Below are positions 31,463-40,009 of a stretch of 64,000 nucleotides of DNA, piece by piece; the first letter of the stretch is position 1, and every line of letters begins with the position of its first letter. The stretch comes from an uncultured Ruminococcus sp. (lineage in GTDB: Bacteria; Bacillota; Clostridia; Oscillospirales; Ruminococcaceae). Made by a program: the position numbers and the translations under genes. The stretch is from the NCBI RefSeq assembly GCF_934476685.1, contig NZ_CAKSNX010000006.1, positions 72,903 through 136,902 on the forward strand, given 5' to 3'. The notes beneath the pieces were generated by a model. The model did no database searches. It saw nothing but the letters and a program-made list of their open reading frames with translations, and had not been told where the DNA came from.

Positions 31463-34090
31463 TTACTTGTTAGCGATTGCAGCCTGAGCAGCAGCAAGTC
31501 TAGCTATTGGAACTCTGAATGGTGAGCAAGATACATAGTCAAGACCGATCTTGTGGCAGAACTCAACTGATGTTGGGTCACCGCCGTGCTCGCCGCAGAT
31601 ACCGATGTGGAGCTTTGGATTAACTGGCTTACCAAGCTTGATAGCCATATCCATGAGCTTGCCTACACCTGTCTGGTCAAGCTTAACGAATGGATCGTTC
31701 TCGTAGATCTTTGCATCATAGTAAGCATTGAGGAACTTACCAGCGTCATCTCTTGAGAAACCGAATGTCATCTGTGTAAGGTCATTTGTACCGAAGCAGA
31801 AGAAGTCAGCTTCCTTAGCGATCTCGTCAGCTGTAAGAGCAGCTCTTGGGATCTCGATCATTGTACCAACTTCGTACTTGAGGTCAGAACCAGCAGCAGC
31901 GATCTCAGCGTCAGCAGTTTCAACAACTACCTTCTTAACGAACTTAAGTTCCTTAACGTCGCCAACCAGTGGGATCATGATCTCAGGTTCAACTGTCCAG
32001 TCTGGGTGATTCTTCTTAACGTTGATAGCAGCCTTGATAACAGCCTTTGTCTGCATCTTTGCGATCTCAGGATATGTTACTGCAAGACGGCAGCCACGGT
32101 GACCCATCATTGGGTTGAACTCGTGGAGTGAAGCGATGATAGCCTTGATGTCCTCAACAGACTTGCCCTGTGCCTTAGCAAGAGCCTCGATATCAGCCTC
32201 TTCTGTTGGTACGAACTCGTGGAGAGGTGGGTCAAGGAATCTGATCGTTACAGGATTTCCTTCAAGTGCCTCATAAAGAGCCTCGAAGTCAGCCTGCTGC
32301 ATTGGCTCGATCTTAGCAAGAGCAGCTTCTCTCTCTTCAACTGTATCTGAGCAGATCATCTCTCTGAATGCAGCGATTCTCTCAGGATCGAAGAACATAT
32401 GCTCTGTACGGCAAAGTCCGATACCCTCAGCGCCGAGCTCTCTAGCCTTCTTAGCGTCAGCAGGAGTATCAGCGTTTGTTCTTACCTTAAGTGTTCTGTA
32501 CTTGTCAGCCCAGCTCATGATTCTGCCGAACTCACCAGCGATAGTAGCGTCTACTGTTGGGATGATGCCATCGTAGATGTTACCTGTTGAACCGTCGATT
32601 GAAATGTAGTCACCCTCTGTGAATGTCTTGCCAGCGAGTGTGAACTTCTTGTTAGCCTCGTCCATAACGATATCAGAGCAGCCTGATACGCAGCAAGTAC
32701 CCATACCACGAGCAACAACGGCAGCGTGTGATGTCATACCGCCTCTAACTGTGAGGATACCCTGTGAAGCCTTCATACCTGTGATGTCCTCAGGTGAAGT
32801 TTCAAGTCTTACGAGAACTACCTTTTCACCCTTAGCGTTCCATGCCTCAGCATCGTCAGCTGTGAATACGATCTTACCGCAAGCAGCTCCCGGTGAAGCA
32901 CCAAGACCCTTTCCGATAGGTGTAGCAGCCTTGATAGCCTTTGCGTCGAACTGTGGGTGGAGAAGTGTATCGAGGTTTCTAGGATCGATCATTGCAACAG
33001 CTTCTTCTTCAGTTCTCATGCCCTCGTCAACGAGATCGCAAGCGATCTTAAGAGCAGCCTGAGCTGTTCTCTTACCGTTTCTTGTCTGGAGCATATAGAG
33101 CTTCTTGTTCTCAACTGTGAACTCCATATCCTGCATATCTCTGTAATGATTTTCGAGAGTCTTGCAAACTTCCTGGAACTGAGCAAATGCCTCTGGGAAC
33201 TTCTCTTCCATCTGAGCGATAGGCATTGGTGTACGAACACCGGCAACAACGTCCTCGCCCTGTGCGTTTGTAAGGAACTCACCGAACAGACCCTTAGCGC
33301 CTGTTGCAGGGTCTCTTGTGAATGCAACACCTGTTCCGCAGTCGTCACCCATGTTACCGAATGCCATGGACTGAACGTTTACTGCAGTACCCCATGAATA
33401 AGGGATATCGTTGTCACGTCTGTATACGTTAGCTCTTGGGTTATCCCATGAACGGAATACTGCCTTGATAGCGCCCATGAGCTGCTCCTTAGGATCAGTT
33501 GGGAAGTCAACGCCGATCTTCTCCTTGTACTCAGCCTTGAACTGGCCAGCGAGTTCCTTAAGGTCATCAGCTGTAAGGTCAACGTCCTGTGTAACGCCCT
33601 TCTTAGCCTTCATCTGGTCGATAAGCTCTTCAAAGTACTTCTTACCAACTTCCATAACTACGTCAGAATACATCTGGATGAATCTTCTGTAGCAGTCCCA
33701 AGCCCATCTTGGATTGTTGGACTTCTTAGCGATAACTTCAACAACCTCTTCGTTAAGACCGAGGTTAAGGATTGTATCCATCATACCAGGCATAGATGCT
33801 CTAGCACCTGAACGTACGGAAACGAGGAGCGGATTCTCCTTATCACCGAACTTCTTGCCTGTGATCTCTTCCATCTTACCGATATACTCGTTGATCTCTG
33901 CCATGATACCTTCGTTGATCTCACGGCCGTCCTCATAATACTGAGTACAAGCTTCTGTTGTGATCGTAAAGCCCTGAGGTACAGGGAGACCGATATTTGT
34001 CATCTCAGCCAGGTTAGCACCCTTACCGCCGAGAAGCTCTCTCATGTTAGCATTGCCTTCAGAGAAAAGATAACAATACTTCTTTGCCAT
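31463..34090 (-). CDS. ppdK: Pyruvate, phosphate dikinase
   Basis: About 875 residues, the normal length of PPDK. It interconverts pyruvate, ATP and phosphate with PEP, AMP and pyrophosphate, a key step in pyrophosphate-dependent glycolysis of anaerobes. The N-terminal nucleotide domain contains GGKGANLAEM. The swivelling phosphohistidine is in GGMTSHAAVVARGMG, and the C-terminal PEP domain has FGTNDLTQMTFGFSRDD and the catalytic Cys in GICGEHGGDP. The ATG at 34090 follows GGAGG by 11 bases. A minus-strand TATAAT at 34168-34173 probably drives it; the gene is monocistronic. Confidence 0.97.
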   Translation of the reverse strand: MAKKYCYLFSEGNANMRELLGGKGANLAEMTNIGLPVPQGFTITTEACTQYYEDGREINEGIMAEINEYIGKMEEITGKKFGDKENPLLVSVRSGARASMPGMMDTILNLGLNEEVVEVIAKKSNNPRWAWDCYRRFIQMYSDVVMEVGKKYFEELIDQMKAKKGVTQDVDLTADDLKELAGQFKAEYKEKIGVDFPTDPKEQLMGAIKAVFRSWDNPRANVYRRDNDIPYSWGTAVNVQSMAFGNMGDDCGTGVAFTRDPATGAKGLFGEFLTNAQGEDVVAGVRTPMPIAQMEEKFPEAFAQFQEVCKTLENHYRDMQDMEFTVENKKLYMLQTRNGKRTAQAALKIACDLVDEGMRTEEEAVAMIDPRNLDTLLHPQFDAKAIKAATPIGKGLGASPGAACGKIVFTADDAEAWNAKGEKVVLVRLETSPEDITGMKASQGILTVRGGMTSHAAVVARGMGTCCVSGCSDIVMDEANKKFTLAGKTFTEGDYISIDGSTGNIYDGIIPTVDATIAGEFGRIMSWADKYRTLKVRTNADTPADAKKARELGAEGIGLCRTEHMFFDPERIAAFREMICSDTVEEREAALAKIEPMQQADFEALYEALEGNPVTIRFLDPPLHEFVPTEEADIEALAKAQGKSVEDIKAIIASLHEFNPMMGHRGCRLAVTYPEIAKMQTKAVIKAAINVKKNHPDWTVEPEIMIPLVGDVKELKFVKKVVVETADAEIAAAGSDLKYEVGTMIEIPRAALTADEIAKEADFFCFGTNDLTQMTFGFSRDDAGKFLNAYYDAKIYENDPFVKLDQTGVGKLMDMAIKLGKPVNPKLHIGICGEHGGDPTSVEFCHKIGLDYVSCSPFRVPIARLAAAQAAIANK

Positions 34091-34397
34091 TGGTTTTTCT
34101 ACCTCCAAATTATTACTATTCCGTAAACCATAAAAACTTTAAAAACCATGATTACGGTTGTATTTATATTATAACAGACTTTGAATAAAATTACCATAGT
34201 TTCAGACCATTTTAGTGCATAAAATCTTATACAATTTTTCAGCATACTTTATGTGCATTTTCAACAATTATCAGTTCATATGACAAAATGTGCTTTTTGC
34301 AGAACCAATTACAGGATATAATCTGAATGATGAAAAATATATCTTAAATACATTCTGTGTCGGGATTTTGTATAATATAACTGTTTATATTTACGTC

Positions 34398-34426
34398 TTG
34401 ATTTATAAAAGAAAAAATGCTATAAT
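34398..34426 (+). promoter_or_regulatory. Promoter of the VanY-type gene
   Basis: TTGATT, 17-base spacer, TATAAT, leaving a leader of about 150 bases. Confidence 0.7.
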
Positions 34427-34580
34427 AATCAATGTATTTCCGTATACAAAGGCAAAATGTATACAGCAGACAATAAAGTTTCCCGAAGTTTTTCGTTTTC
34501 ATAGTCTTATACGAACTGTGGAAACGTTCAAGCGCCGAAAGGAGGAAAATGCTTCGTTTTCCCGAAGCATTGACATTAAT

Positions 34581-35672
34581 ATGGATTCTCAGAATAATAA
34601 TCAGCCTCATGAGATAGAACCTATAATTGAGTATGAGGACTGCACAGACTATGTTCCAAGTCAGGAACAGGTGATGTACGAACGTGAGATACAAATGCGT
34701 ATGCGTGAACGCCGCAAAGCAGCTGAAAGGCGCAGAGTGAACCGCAACAGGACCATTGCGCTCATACTTCTGCTGGCAATAATATTCATCATAGTCAAGA
34801 GCTGTTCAGGCGGCAGCGGCAATAAGGACGAGTCATCATCGGCTGCGGACAGTTCTTCCGTTTCTTCCGTATCATCGGACAGTTCAAAAGTTGCTGAAGC
34901 AAACATTAACAAAACAGATAGTTCAAAATCTTCCGACAGCAGCACAAGCGGCAATGTCAGCACGACCGGCAAGAAAATAGAACAGATAAACGGCATGACA
35001 TTCGTTGACGATGTTCTTATCGTGAACAAGACATATTCCCTGCCGTCAGATTATGACCCAGGTACAAGCGCAGCCGCACAGAATGCATTTGATGAAATGG
35101 CAGCAGCCGCAATGAATGACGGCATTTACCTTTTCGTCAACTCGGGTTACAGGAGCTATCAGGAGCAGGAAACGCTGTATAACAACTACGCATGGCAAAG
35201 AGGTACTGACGAGGCGGACAAGGTTTCATCACGTCCGGGACATTCAGAACATCAGACAGGACTTACCTTTGACGTAAACTCAACGGAATTTTCTTTCGGC
35301 GATACGCAGGAGGCAAAGTGGCTTGCCGCACATTGTGCTGAATACGGCTTTATAATCCGCTACCCACAGGGAAAAGAAGATATTACAGGCTATTCCTATG
35401 AGCCGTGGCATATACGCTATCTTGGAGTTGAAAAGGCAAAAGAAGTAGCAGACAGCGGACTTTGCCTTGAAGAATATCTCGGCGTGACTTCGGATTACAA
35501 GTACGCAGAGGATATGAATGAGAACACAAGCACTGCCAGCAGCGCAGTAAGTTCTGCGGCCGACAATACTGATACTAACTATTACGCAGATTATAATACA
35601 GATTACAACACCGACTACAACACAGATTATAACAATTATAATACTGACTATACCGATTATACTCAGTATTAA
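34581..35672 (+). CDS. Membrane-anchored VanY-type D-Ala-D-Ala carboxypeptidase with YNTD-repeat tail
   Basis: About 363 residues. A charged cytoplasmic segment (about 1-57), one membrane helix (TIALILLLAIIFIIV), a Ser-rich linker and then a VanY/DD-carboxypeptidase domain (about 140-310). Zinc ligands are in SEHQTGLTFD and EPWHIRYLG, as in the M15B family that trims peptidoglycan stem peptides. The last 35 residues are repeats of Asp/Asn-Tyr-Asn-Thr-Asp, which are unusual. The start at 34581 has no adjacent ribosome site. AAAGGAGG at 34538-34545 is separated from it by a 9-bp hairpin (34548-34571) that would bring it to about 11 bases. Confidence 0.9.
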   Translation: MDSQNNNQPHEIEPIIEYEDCTDYVPSQEQVMYEREIQMRMRERRKAAERRRVNRNRTIALILLLAIIFIIVKSCSGGSGNKDESSSAADSSSVSSVSSDSSKVAEANINKTDSSKSSDSSTSGNVSTTGKKIEQINGMTFVDDVLIVNKTYSLPSDYDPGTSAAAQNAFDEMAAAAMNDGIYLFVNSGYRSYQEQETLYNNYAWQRGTDEADKVSSRPGHSEHQTGLTFDVNSTEFSFGDTQEAKWLAAHCAEYGFIIRYPQGKEDITGYSYEPWHIRYLGVEKAKEVADSGLCLEEYLGVTSDYKYAEDMNENTSTASSAVSSAADNTDTNYYADYNTDYNTDYNTDYNNYNTDYTDYTQY

Positions 35673-35854
35673 GCTAATGAGTGTAGTAAAATATACCGCT
35701 GAAAACAGCAAACTTTGTTCGGGGTTAAATGGCTAACAATGATCGTTACTACGATGGATTTTGGCAAGGTAAGAATGTAACAAATGTGAGTTCAATATAA
35801 GTTTGCAATCACAGGTAATTTGAAACGGCATAAATTTTAACAAAGTTGTAGTGT
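35673..35854. other. Intergenic, no feature seen
   Basis: About 180 bases between the VanY-type gene and the first copy of the dispersed repeat. I find neither a clear terminator nor an open reading frame. Confidence 0.5.
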
Positions 35855-36039
35855 CAAAACAGGCGACCGCAGGTCGCCCCTACCGAAACATCGAACCTTG
35901 AAAAACCGACATAAAACCTCATCAAAGTATATTTAAGTAAAAGCCACATCTCCGTTTCTTCCGAGCACAAAAGTAAAAGACCGCACAGCAGACAGCGAGT
36001 TTACGAGCGCCACGAATAGAGCCGTCCGCCCGAGGACAC
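35855..36039 (-). repeat. Dispersed repeat element, copy 1
   Basis: This copy shares the blocks GGCGACC..GGTCGCCCCTAC, TCCGTTTCTTCCGAGCAC, CAGCAGACAGCGAGTTTAC and GAGCCGTCCGCCCGAGGAC, in the same order and spacing, with copy 2 at 37063-37240. On the minus strand it ends with a GGGGCGACC/GGTCGCC hairpin and T-rich sequence. It carries no reading frame. It sits directly before the tyrA promoter. Confidence 0.8.
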
Positions 36040-36041
36040 TA

Positions 36042-36070
36042 TTGACAAAGTAGGGGGATAGTGGTATACT
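36042..36070 (+). promoter_or_regulatory. Promoter of tyrA
   Basis: TTGACA, 17-base spacer, TATACT. Confidence 0.78.
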
Positions 36071-36132
36071 TTATTACATAAAAGCTTAAAAGCGTAAAAG
36101 TATCGACACTTTTGTGAAAGGACTTGATATAT

Positions 36133-36975
36133 ATGAAAATAGGTATAGTCGGACTTGGACTTATCGGCGGCTCACTTGCTAAATCAATAAAGAAAAATAC
36201 TTCCAACAGCTGTTATGGGCTCGATATCAATAAAGGCTCTGTCGCAGGCGCTATCGCTCAGGAGGCTATCGACGGAGAATTTACCGCCGACCACCTCGAC
36301 AGCTTTGACGTAGTTATCGTCAGCCTCCACCCACAGCAGACAATAGACTTCATCATAGAAAATAAAGACCGTTTCAAAAAAGGCGGAATCGTTATGGATA
36401 CCTGCGGCGTGAAAGGCGCAATAGTTGATGCCGTTGAAAAACCGCTGGCAGATTCGGGAGTTAATTTTATCGGCTGTCACCCTATGGCAGGCCGTGAGTT
36501 CTCAGGCTTTGCTTATTCAGTGGATAACCTTTTTGAAAACGCAAGCTTTATTATGACACCTACCGATAATACACCTATGCGTGTTGTAAAGGAAATATCA
36601 AGCCTTGCTTATGATATAGGTTTTGCAAGAGTGGTCGTTTCAAATACAGAGGAGCATGACCACGTTATTGCTTTCACCTCACAGCTTGCACACGTCGTTT
36701 CAAGCTCGTATGTAAAAAGTCCCAGCCTGTTAAAACAGTCGGGATTTTCCGCAGGTTCTTTTAAGGATCTCACAAGAGTGGCTAAGCTTAACGAGGATAT
36801 GTGGACATCACTTTTCCTTATGAACAAAGAACCTCTGGTGGAAGAGATAGACTGCATAATTGCACGTCTGAAAGAATACAGAGATGCAATCGCAAACAAT
36901 AATGCAGAAGTTCTCCACGACCTTCTCCGTGACGGACGTGAACTTAAAGAACTTTCGCTTAATCAGAGCAAATAA
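36133..36975 (+). CDS. tyrA: Prephenate dehydrogenase
   Basis: About 280 residues, the single-domain (no chorismate mutase, no ACT) form. It oxidises prephenate to 4-hydroxyphenylpyruvate in tyrosine synthesis. The NAD site is GIVGLGLIGGSLAKSIK at the N terminus, and GCHPMAGRE holds the conserved catalytic His region. The start at 36133 follows AAAGGA by 10 bases; an in-frame TTG at 36124 is too close to that site. No other aromatic-pathway gene is adjacent. Two copies of one repeat element flank the gene. Confidence 0.95.
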   Translation: MKIGIVGLGLIGGSLAKSIKKNTSNSCYGLDINKGSVAGAIAQEAIDGEFTADHLDSFDVVIVSLHPQQTIDFIIENKDRFKKGGIVMDTCGVKGAIVDAVEKPLADSGVNFIGCHPMAGREFSGFAYSVDNLFENASFIMTPTDNTPMRVVKEISSLAYDIGFARVVVSNTEEHDHVIAFTSQLAHVVSSSYVKSPSLLKQSGFSAGSFKDLTRVAKLNEDMWTSLFLMNKEPLVEEIDCIIARLKEYRDAIANNNAEVLHDLLRDGRELKELSLNQSK

Positions 36976-36980
36976 AATTC

Positions 36981-37018
36981 AAGTGCGTTAAAACAGATTT
37001 TGTTTTAACGCACTTTTT
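36981..37018 (+). terminator. Terminator of tyrA
   Basis: AAGTGCGTTAAAAC pairs with GTTTTAACGCACTT, followed by TTT. Confidence 0.92.
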
Positions 37019-37062
37019 ATGTGACATATTATATTTTTATTTGACACATTACATTTGACGTG

Positions 37063-37240
37063 AAAAAGCGGGCGACCAAAGGTCGCCCCTACGCAAATTA
37101 TTAAAGTTAATATAAAACCTTATCAAAGTGGGTTTCAGTATAAATCATATATCCGTTTCTTCCGAGCACGAAATGATAAGCCCCGACAGCAGACAGCGAG
37201 TTTACCGAGCGTCCCGAACCGAGCCGTCCGCCCGAGGACT
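37063..37240 (-). repeat. Dispersed repeat element, copy 2
   Basis: Homologous to copy 1 over its whole length with small insertions and deletions. Its right end (GAGGAC) reaches the galE stop codon at 37239-37241. On the minus strand it ends with GGGCGACC-ttt-GGTCGCCC and then GCTTTTT, a terminator-like hairpin that could end galE transcripts. Confidence 0.8.
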
Positions 37241-38249
37241 AAAGTCCGTTTGGGTTGTTTTTGATGAAGTTCCAGCTGCTTGCAGTCATTTCATCAAGAG
37301 AAAGCTTTGCCTCCCAACCGAATACCCTCTTCGCCTTGTCAGGATTTGCATAGCAAGTCGCAATGTCGCCTGCACGTCTTGGAAGTACCTTGTACGGAAG
37401 CTCACGTCCGCAAGCCTTCTCAAAACTGTGAAGTACATCAAATACCGACGAACCCTTTCCTGTTCCGAGGTTTACTGCGTCACAACCCTTGTTTTCAAGT
37501 ACATATTTTACTGCGCAAAGATGTCCCTTTGCGAGATCTACAACGTGTATGTAATCTCTTACTCCCGTTCCGTCGGGGGTGTCGTAGTCATCTCCGAATA
37601 CACCTAATCTTTCAAGCTTTCCTACTGCTACCTGACAAATGTACGGAAGAAGATTGTTCGGTATTCCGTTAGGATCTTCGCCGATAAGTCCGCTTGAATG
37701 CGCTCCGATAGGATTGAAGTATCTCAGCAGAGAAACGCTCCATTCATCGTCAGCAACACATACATCTCTCAAGATCTGCTCGATCATTACCTTTGTGTAT
37801 CCGTATGGATTTGTGGCAGATGTCGGCATATCTTCTGTGTACGGCGCTTTGTTTACAGGGCCGTATACCGTTGCGGAAGATGAAAATACTATCTTCTTGC
37901 AGCCGTACTTTCTCATTGCTCTTATAAGATTGAGCGTACCTGTAATATTGTTGTGATAGTATTCAACAGGCTTTGCAACAGACTCGCCTACCGCCTTGAG
38001 TCCTGCAAAATGAATTACTGCGTCTATCTTGTTTTCTTCAAAGATCTTCTCCATTCCTTCAAGATCAAGCATATCTGTTTCGTAAAATGCAAAATCCTTT
38101 CCTGTGATCTTCTTTATTCTGTTAAGCGCCTCAGGCTTTGAGTTTGAAAAGTTGTCCATTATTACTACTTCGTAGCCTGCCTCCAGCAGTTCTACGCAGG
38201 TGTGGCTGCCGATAAATCCCGCTCCGCCTGTTACAAGTATCATTGCCAT
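37239..38249 (-). CDS. galE: UDP-glucose 4-epimerase
   Basis: A 336-residue short-chain dehydrogenase-type epimerase that interconverts UDP-glucose and UDP-galactose. The NAD site is TGGAGFIGSH. The catalytic pair is Tyr-x-x-x-Lys in NPYGYTKVMIEQ, and SSSATVYG holds the catalytic Ser/Thr. The C-terminal half contains GDDYDTPDGTGVRDYIHV, a segment typical of GalE. AAGGGAG lies 8 bases before the ATG. It stands alone; UDP-galactose probably serves envelope glycans or galactose use. Confidence 0.96.
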   Translation of the reverse strand: MAMILVTGGAGFIGSHTCVELLEAGYEVVIMDNFSNSKPEALNRIKKITGKDFAFYETDMLDLEGMEKIFEENKIDAVIHFAGLKAVGESVAKPVEYYHNNITGTLNLIRAMRKYGCKKIVFSSSATVYGPVNKAPYTEDMPTSATNPYGYTKVMIEQILRDVCVADDEWSVSLLRYFNPIGAHSSGLIGEDPNGIPNNLLPYICQVAVGKLERLGVFGDDYDTPDGTGVRDYIHVVDLAKGHLCAVKYVLENKGCDAVNLGTGKGSSVFDVLHSFEKACGRELPYKVLPRRAGDIATCYANPDKAKRVFGWEAKLSLDEMTASSWNFIKNNPNGL

Positions 38250-38325
38250 AAAATTTACTCCCTTCAGTTTTCGTCTTATGTATTGTCAGCAAAGTATTTT
38301 TACCCCTGTTTACTTTGCTGATTTT

Positions 38326-38353
38326 ATTATACCATATCTGAAAAATTTTGCAA
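38326..38353 (-). promoter_or_regulatory. Promoter of galE
   Basis: On the minus strand: TTGCAA, 16-base spacer, TATAAT with TGG before it (extended -10). Confidence 0.72.
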
Positions 38354-38385
38354 GAGTAAAATCGTTTCATTTACATGGATTTTTG

Positions 38386-38414
38386 TTGCAGAAGATAACT
38401 TTATATGCTATAAT
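38386..38414 (+). promoter_or_regulatory. Promoter of the AraC-family gene
   Basis: TTGCAG, 17-base spacer, TATAAT. It diverges from the galE promoter, with 32 bases between the two -35 boxes. Confidence 0.75.
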
Positions 38415-38452
38415 GTCATTGTAAGTATTGAAAGTACGGGAGGAAAACAAAA

Positions 38453-39310
38453 ATGTCGGACAAACATTCCTTTATAAGCGCACAGTCCGAAAACGCTCCC
38501 CTTTTCGTCTATAACGTCGGATATGAAAAATGTGCGCCGCTCCATAAGTGGGGACTAGGTGTGCGTGACCACTACCTTATCCACCATATCGTCAGCGGAA
38601 AAGGCATATATTTTGCCAACGGAAAAGAGTACGAACTGTGCGCAGGCAACACATTTATCATCTACCCACGCACGGAGATCTACTATGCCGCCGATAAGGA
38701 CGATCCATGGGCATACTACTGGGCAGGATTCAGCGGCAGTGAGGCGGAAAGTCTGCTGGAGCGGACTGATTTTTCGAGAGATTATCCCGTTATCTCCGCC
38801 GACTTCGGGGACGAGCTGAAAAACTCCATTGAGAGTATATATAATTTCAGAGGTCATTCTACTGCGGATTCTGTTAGAATGACTGGTCAACTTTATATCA
38901 CCCTCGGTCTGCTCATAGATAAAGCCGTTGACCGCCGACCGCATAACAGCAAGGCTGCCTTCTGCGTGAAAAAAGCGGTAAGATATATGAAATTCAACTA
39001 TGCAATGGATATCGGCATAGAGCAGGCGGCAGAGTATGCACAGGTCAGCAGAGCAACACTTTACCGTGCGTTTATGGAAACCAAAGGCATCTCCCCTATC
39101 GCATACCTTACTGAAATAAGGATAAACAATGCGGTGCGCCTCCTGGAAAGCACCTCTCTCTCCATTTCCGCAGTGGCACGTTCGGCAGGATTTGAAGACC
39201 CTCTCTACTTTTCAAGAGTGTTCAAAAAGCATAAAGGCACATCGCCTGTCGAATATAAAAACACTTTTGAAAAGCAGGTCAAAAACAAGGAAAATATATC
39301 CGAAAAATAA
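38453..39310 (+). CDS. AraC-family transcriptional regulator
   Basis: A 285-residue protein with an N-terminal cupin sugar-sensing domain (YLIHHIVSGKGIYFANGKEY, DDPWAYYWAGFSG) and a C-terminal double helix-turn-helix. The latter shows IGIEQAAEYAQVSRATLYRAF and the ending ARSAGFEDPLYFSRVFKKHKGTSP. The cupin resembles those of regulators of alpha-galactoside or raffinose use, which might fit the divergent galE gene, but no transporter or glycosidase adjoins. GGGAGG lies 9 bases before the ATG. Confidence 0.92.
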   Translation: MSDKHSFISAQSENAPLFVYNVGYEKCAPLHKWGLGVRDHYLIHHIVSGKGIYFANGKEYELCAGNTFIIYPRTEIYYAADKDDPWAYYWAGFSGSEAESLLERTDFSRDYPVISADFGDELKNSIESIYNFRGHSTADSVRMTGQLYITLGLLIDKAVDRRPHNSKAAFCVKKAVRYMKFNYAMDIGIEQAAEYAQVSRATLYRAFMETKGISPIAYLTEIRINNAVRLLESTSLSISAVARSAGFEDPLYFSRVFKKHKGTSPVEYKNTFEKQVKNKENISEK

Positions 39311-39353
39311 TCTTATCTAAATCATAAGAATTTCTTAAATAATCTCTTATCTG

Positions 39354-39382
39354 TTGAATATTTTATCTTGTAGTGCTATAAT
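39354..39382 (+). promoter_or_regulatory. Promoter of the DUF4358-like lipoprotein gene
   Basis: TTGAAT, 17-base spacer, TATAAT. Confidence 0.75.
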
Positions 39383-39410
39383 CTTCTTAGAAAAGAAAGG
39401 ATGATATAAA

Positions 39411-39935
39411 ATGATGCTTTTAAGAACGCTCTGTGCGGTGACTACCGCTCTGACAGCCGCTTTCACCATACTTACAGCCACAGGCTGTTCTTCAGCTGAT
39501 ACAAGCAGCGTTGTGTCACAGTCGGAAAGCTCCGCCGAGCAGAAAACTGACATTACTGCCGAAAGCGTACTTTCCCATATAGATAACGAACTGCTGGACG
39601 GCAAGGCTTACTGGGGCGACGATACTTTTGAAAGCAACTGCAAAAAGCTGTACGGCGTTGACACAGATCAGCTTACGGACGGCGGCATAATCTACGCTTC
39701 CGACGGCGGCAGTGCAGACGAGGTTTCGATGATAAAGACCTCAGACAGCGAACTCGGAAAAAAGCTGCTGACAGAAAGGCTAAAATCAAGACGCACAACG
39801 TTTGAAACATACAAGCCGGAAGAAATGACAAAGCTTGACGAGGCTGATATATTTGAAGCAGGCGGTTACTGGGTGCTTGTTATATCCGATGACGAGGACA
39901 GCATATCAAAGCTTATTAAATCAGCCGCAGAATAA
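39411..39935 (+). CDS. Lipoprotein, DUF4358-like
   Basis: A 174-residue protein with a signal peptide ending in the lipobox-like TATGCSS, a short Ser/Glu linker and a soluble domain. The domain reads like DUF4358 proteins of Clostridia: a paired segment around YGVDTDQLTDGGIIYASDGGSADEV, and an ending with GYWVLVISDD followed by an amphipathic helix. Family recall is from memory. The function is unknown. It precedes a transglutaminase-like lipoprotein in the same direction with a purine-rich tandem-repeat gap, and I see no terminator between them. Confidence 0.75.
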   Translation: MMLLRTLCAVTTALTAAFTILTATGCSSADTSSVVSQSESSAEQKTDITAESVLSHIDNELLDGKAYWGDDTFESNCKKLYGVDTDQLTDGGIIYASDGGSADEVSMIKTSDSELGKKLLTERLKSRRTTFETYKPEEMTKLDEADIFEAGGYWVLVISDDEDSISKLIKSAAE

Positions 39936-39940
39936 AAGAC

Positions 39941-39993
39941 AACAGATAAAAATAAAAGATAAAAACAAAAGATAAAAACAAAAGAACAACGGA
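39941..39993 (+). repeat. A-rich tandem repeat between two lipoprotein genes
   Basis: Two exact 13-base copies of AAAAGATAAAAAC (39954-39979) are flanked by degenerate copies. The strand is almost purely A and G with a few C/T, so it is likely to be unstructured in RNA. Confidence 0.75.
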
Positions 39994-40009
39994 TAAGGAG
40001 ATAACAAAA

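Noticed and set aside
34290..34580. 97-codon N-terminal extension of the VanY-type protein
   Set aside because: It spans the promoter TTGATT/TATAAT and the AAAGGAGG site, and its residues do not resemble a domain.
37128..37607. 159-codon frame antisense to galE
   Set aside because: It starts in the repeat element and shadows a well-conserved gene; no ribosome site.
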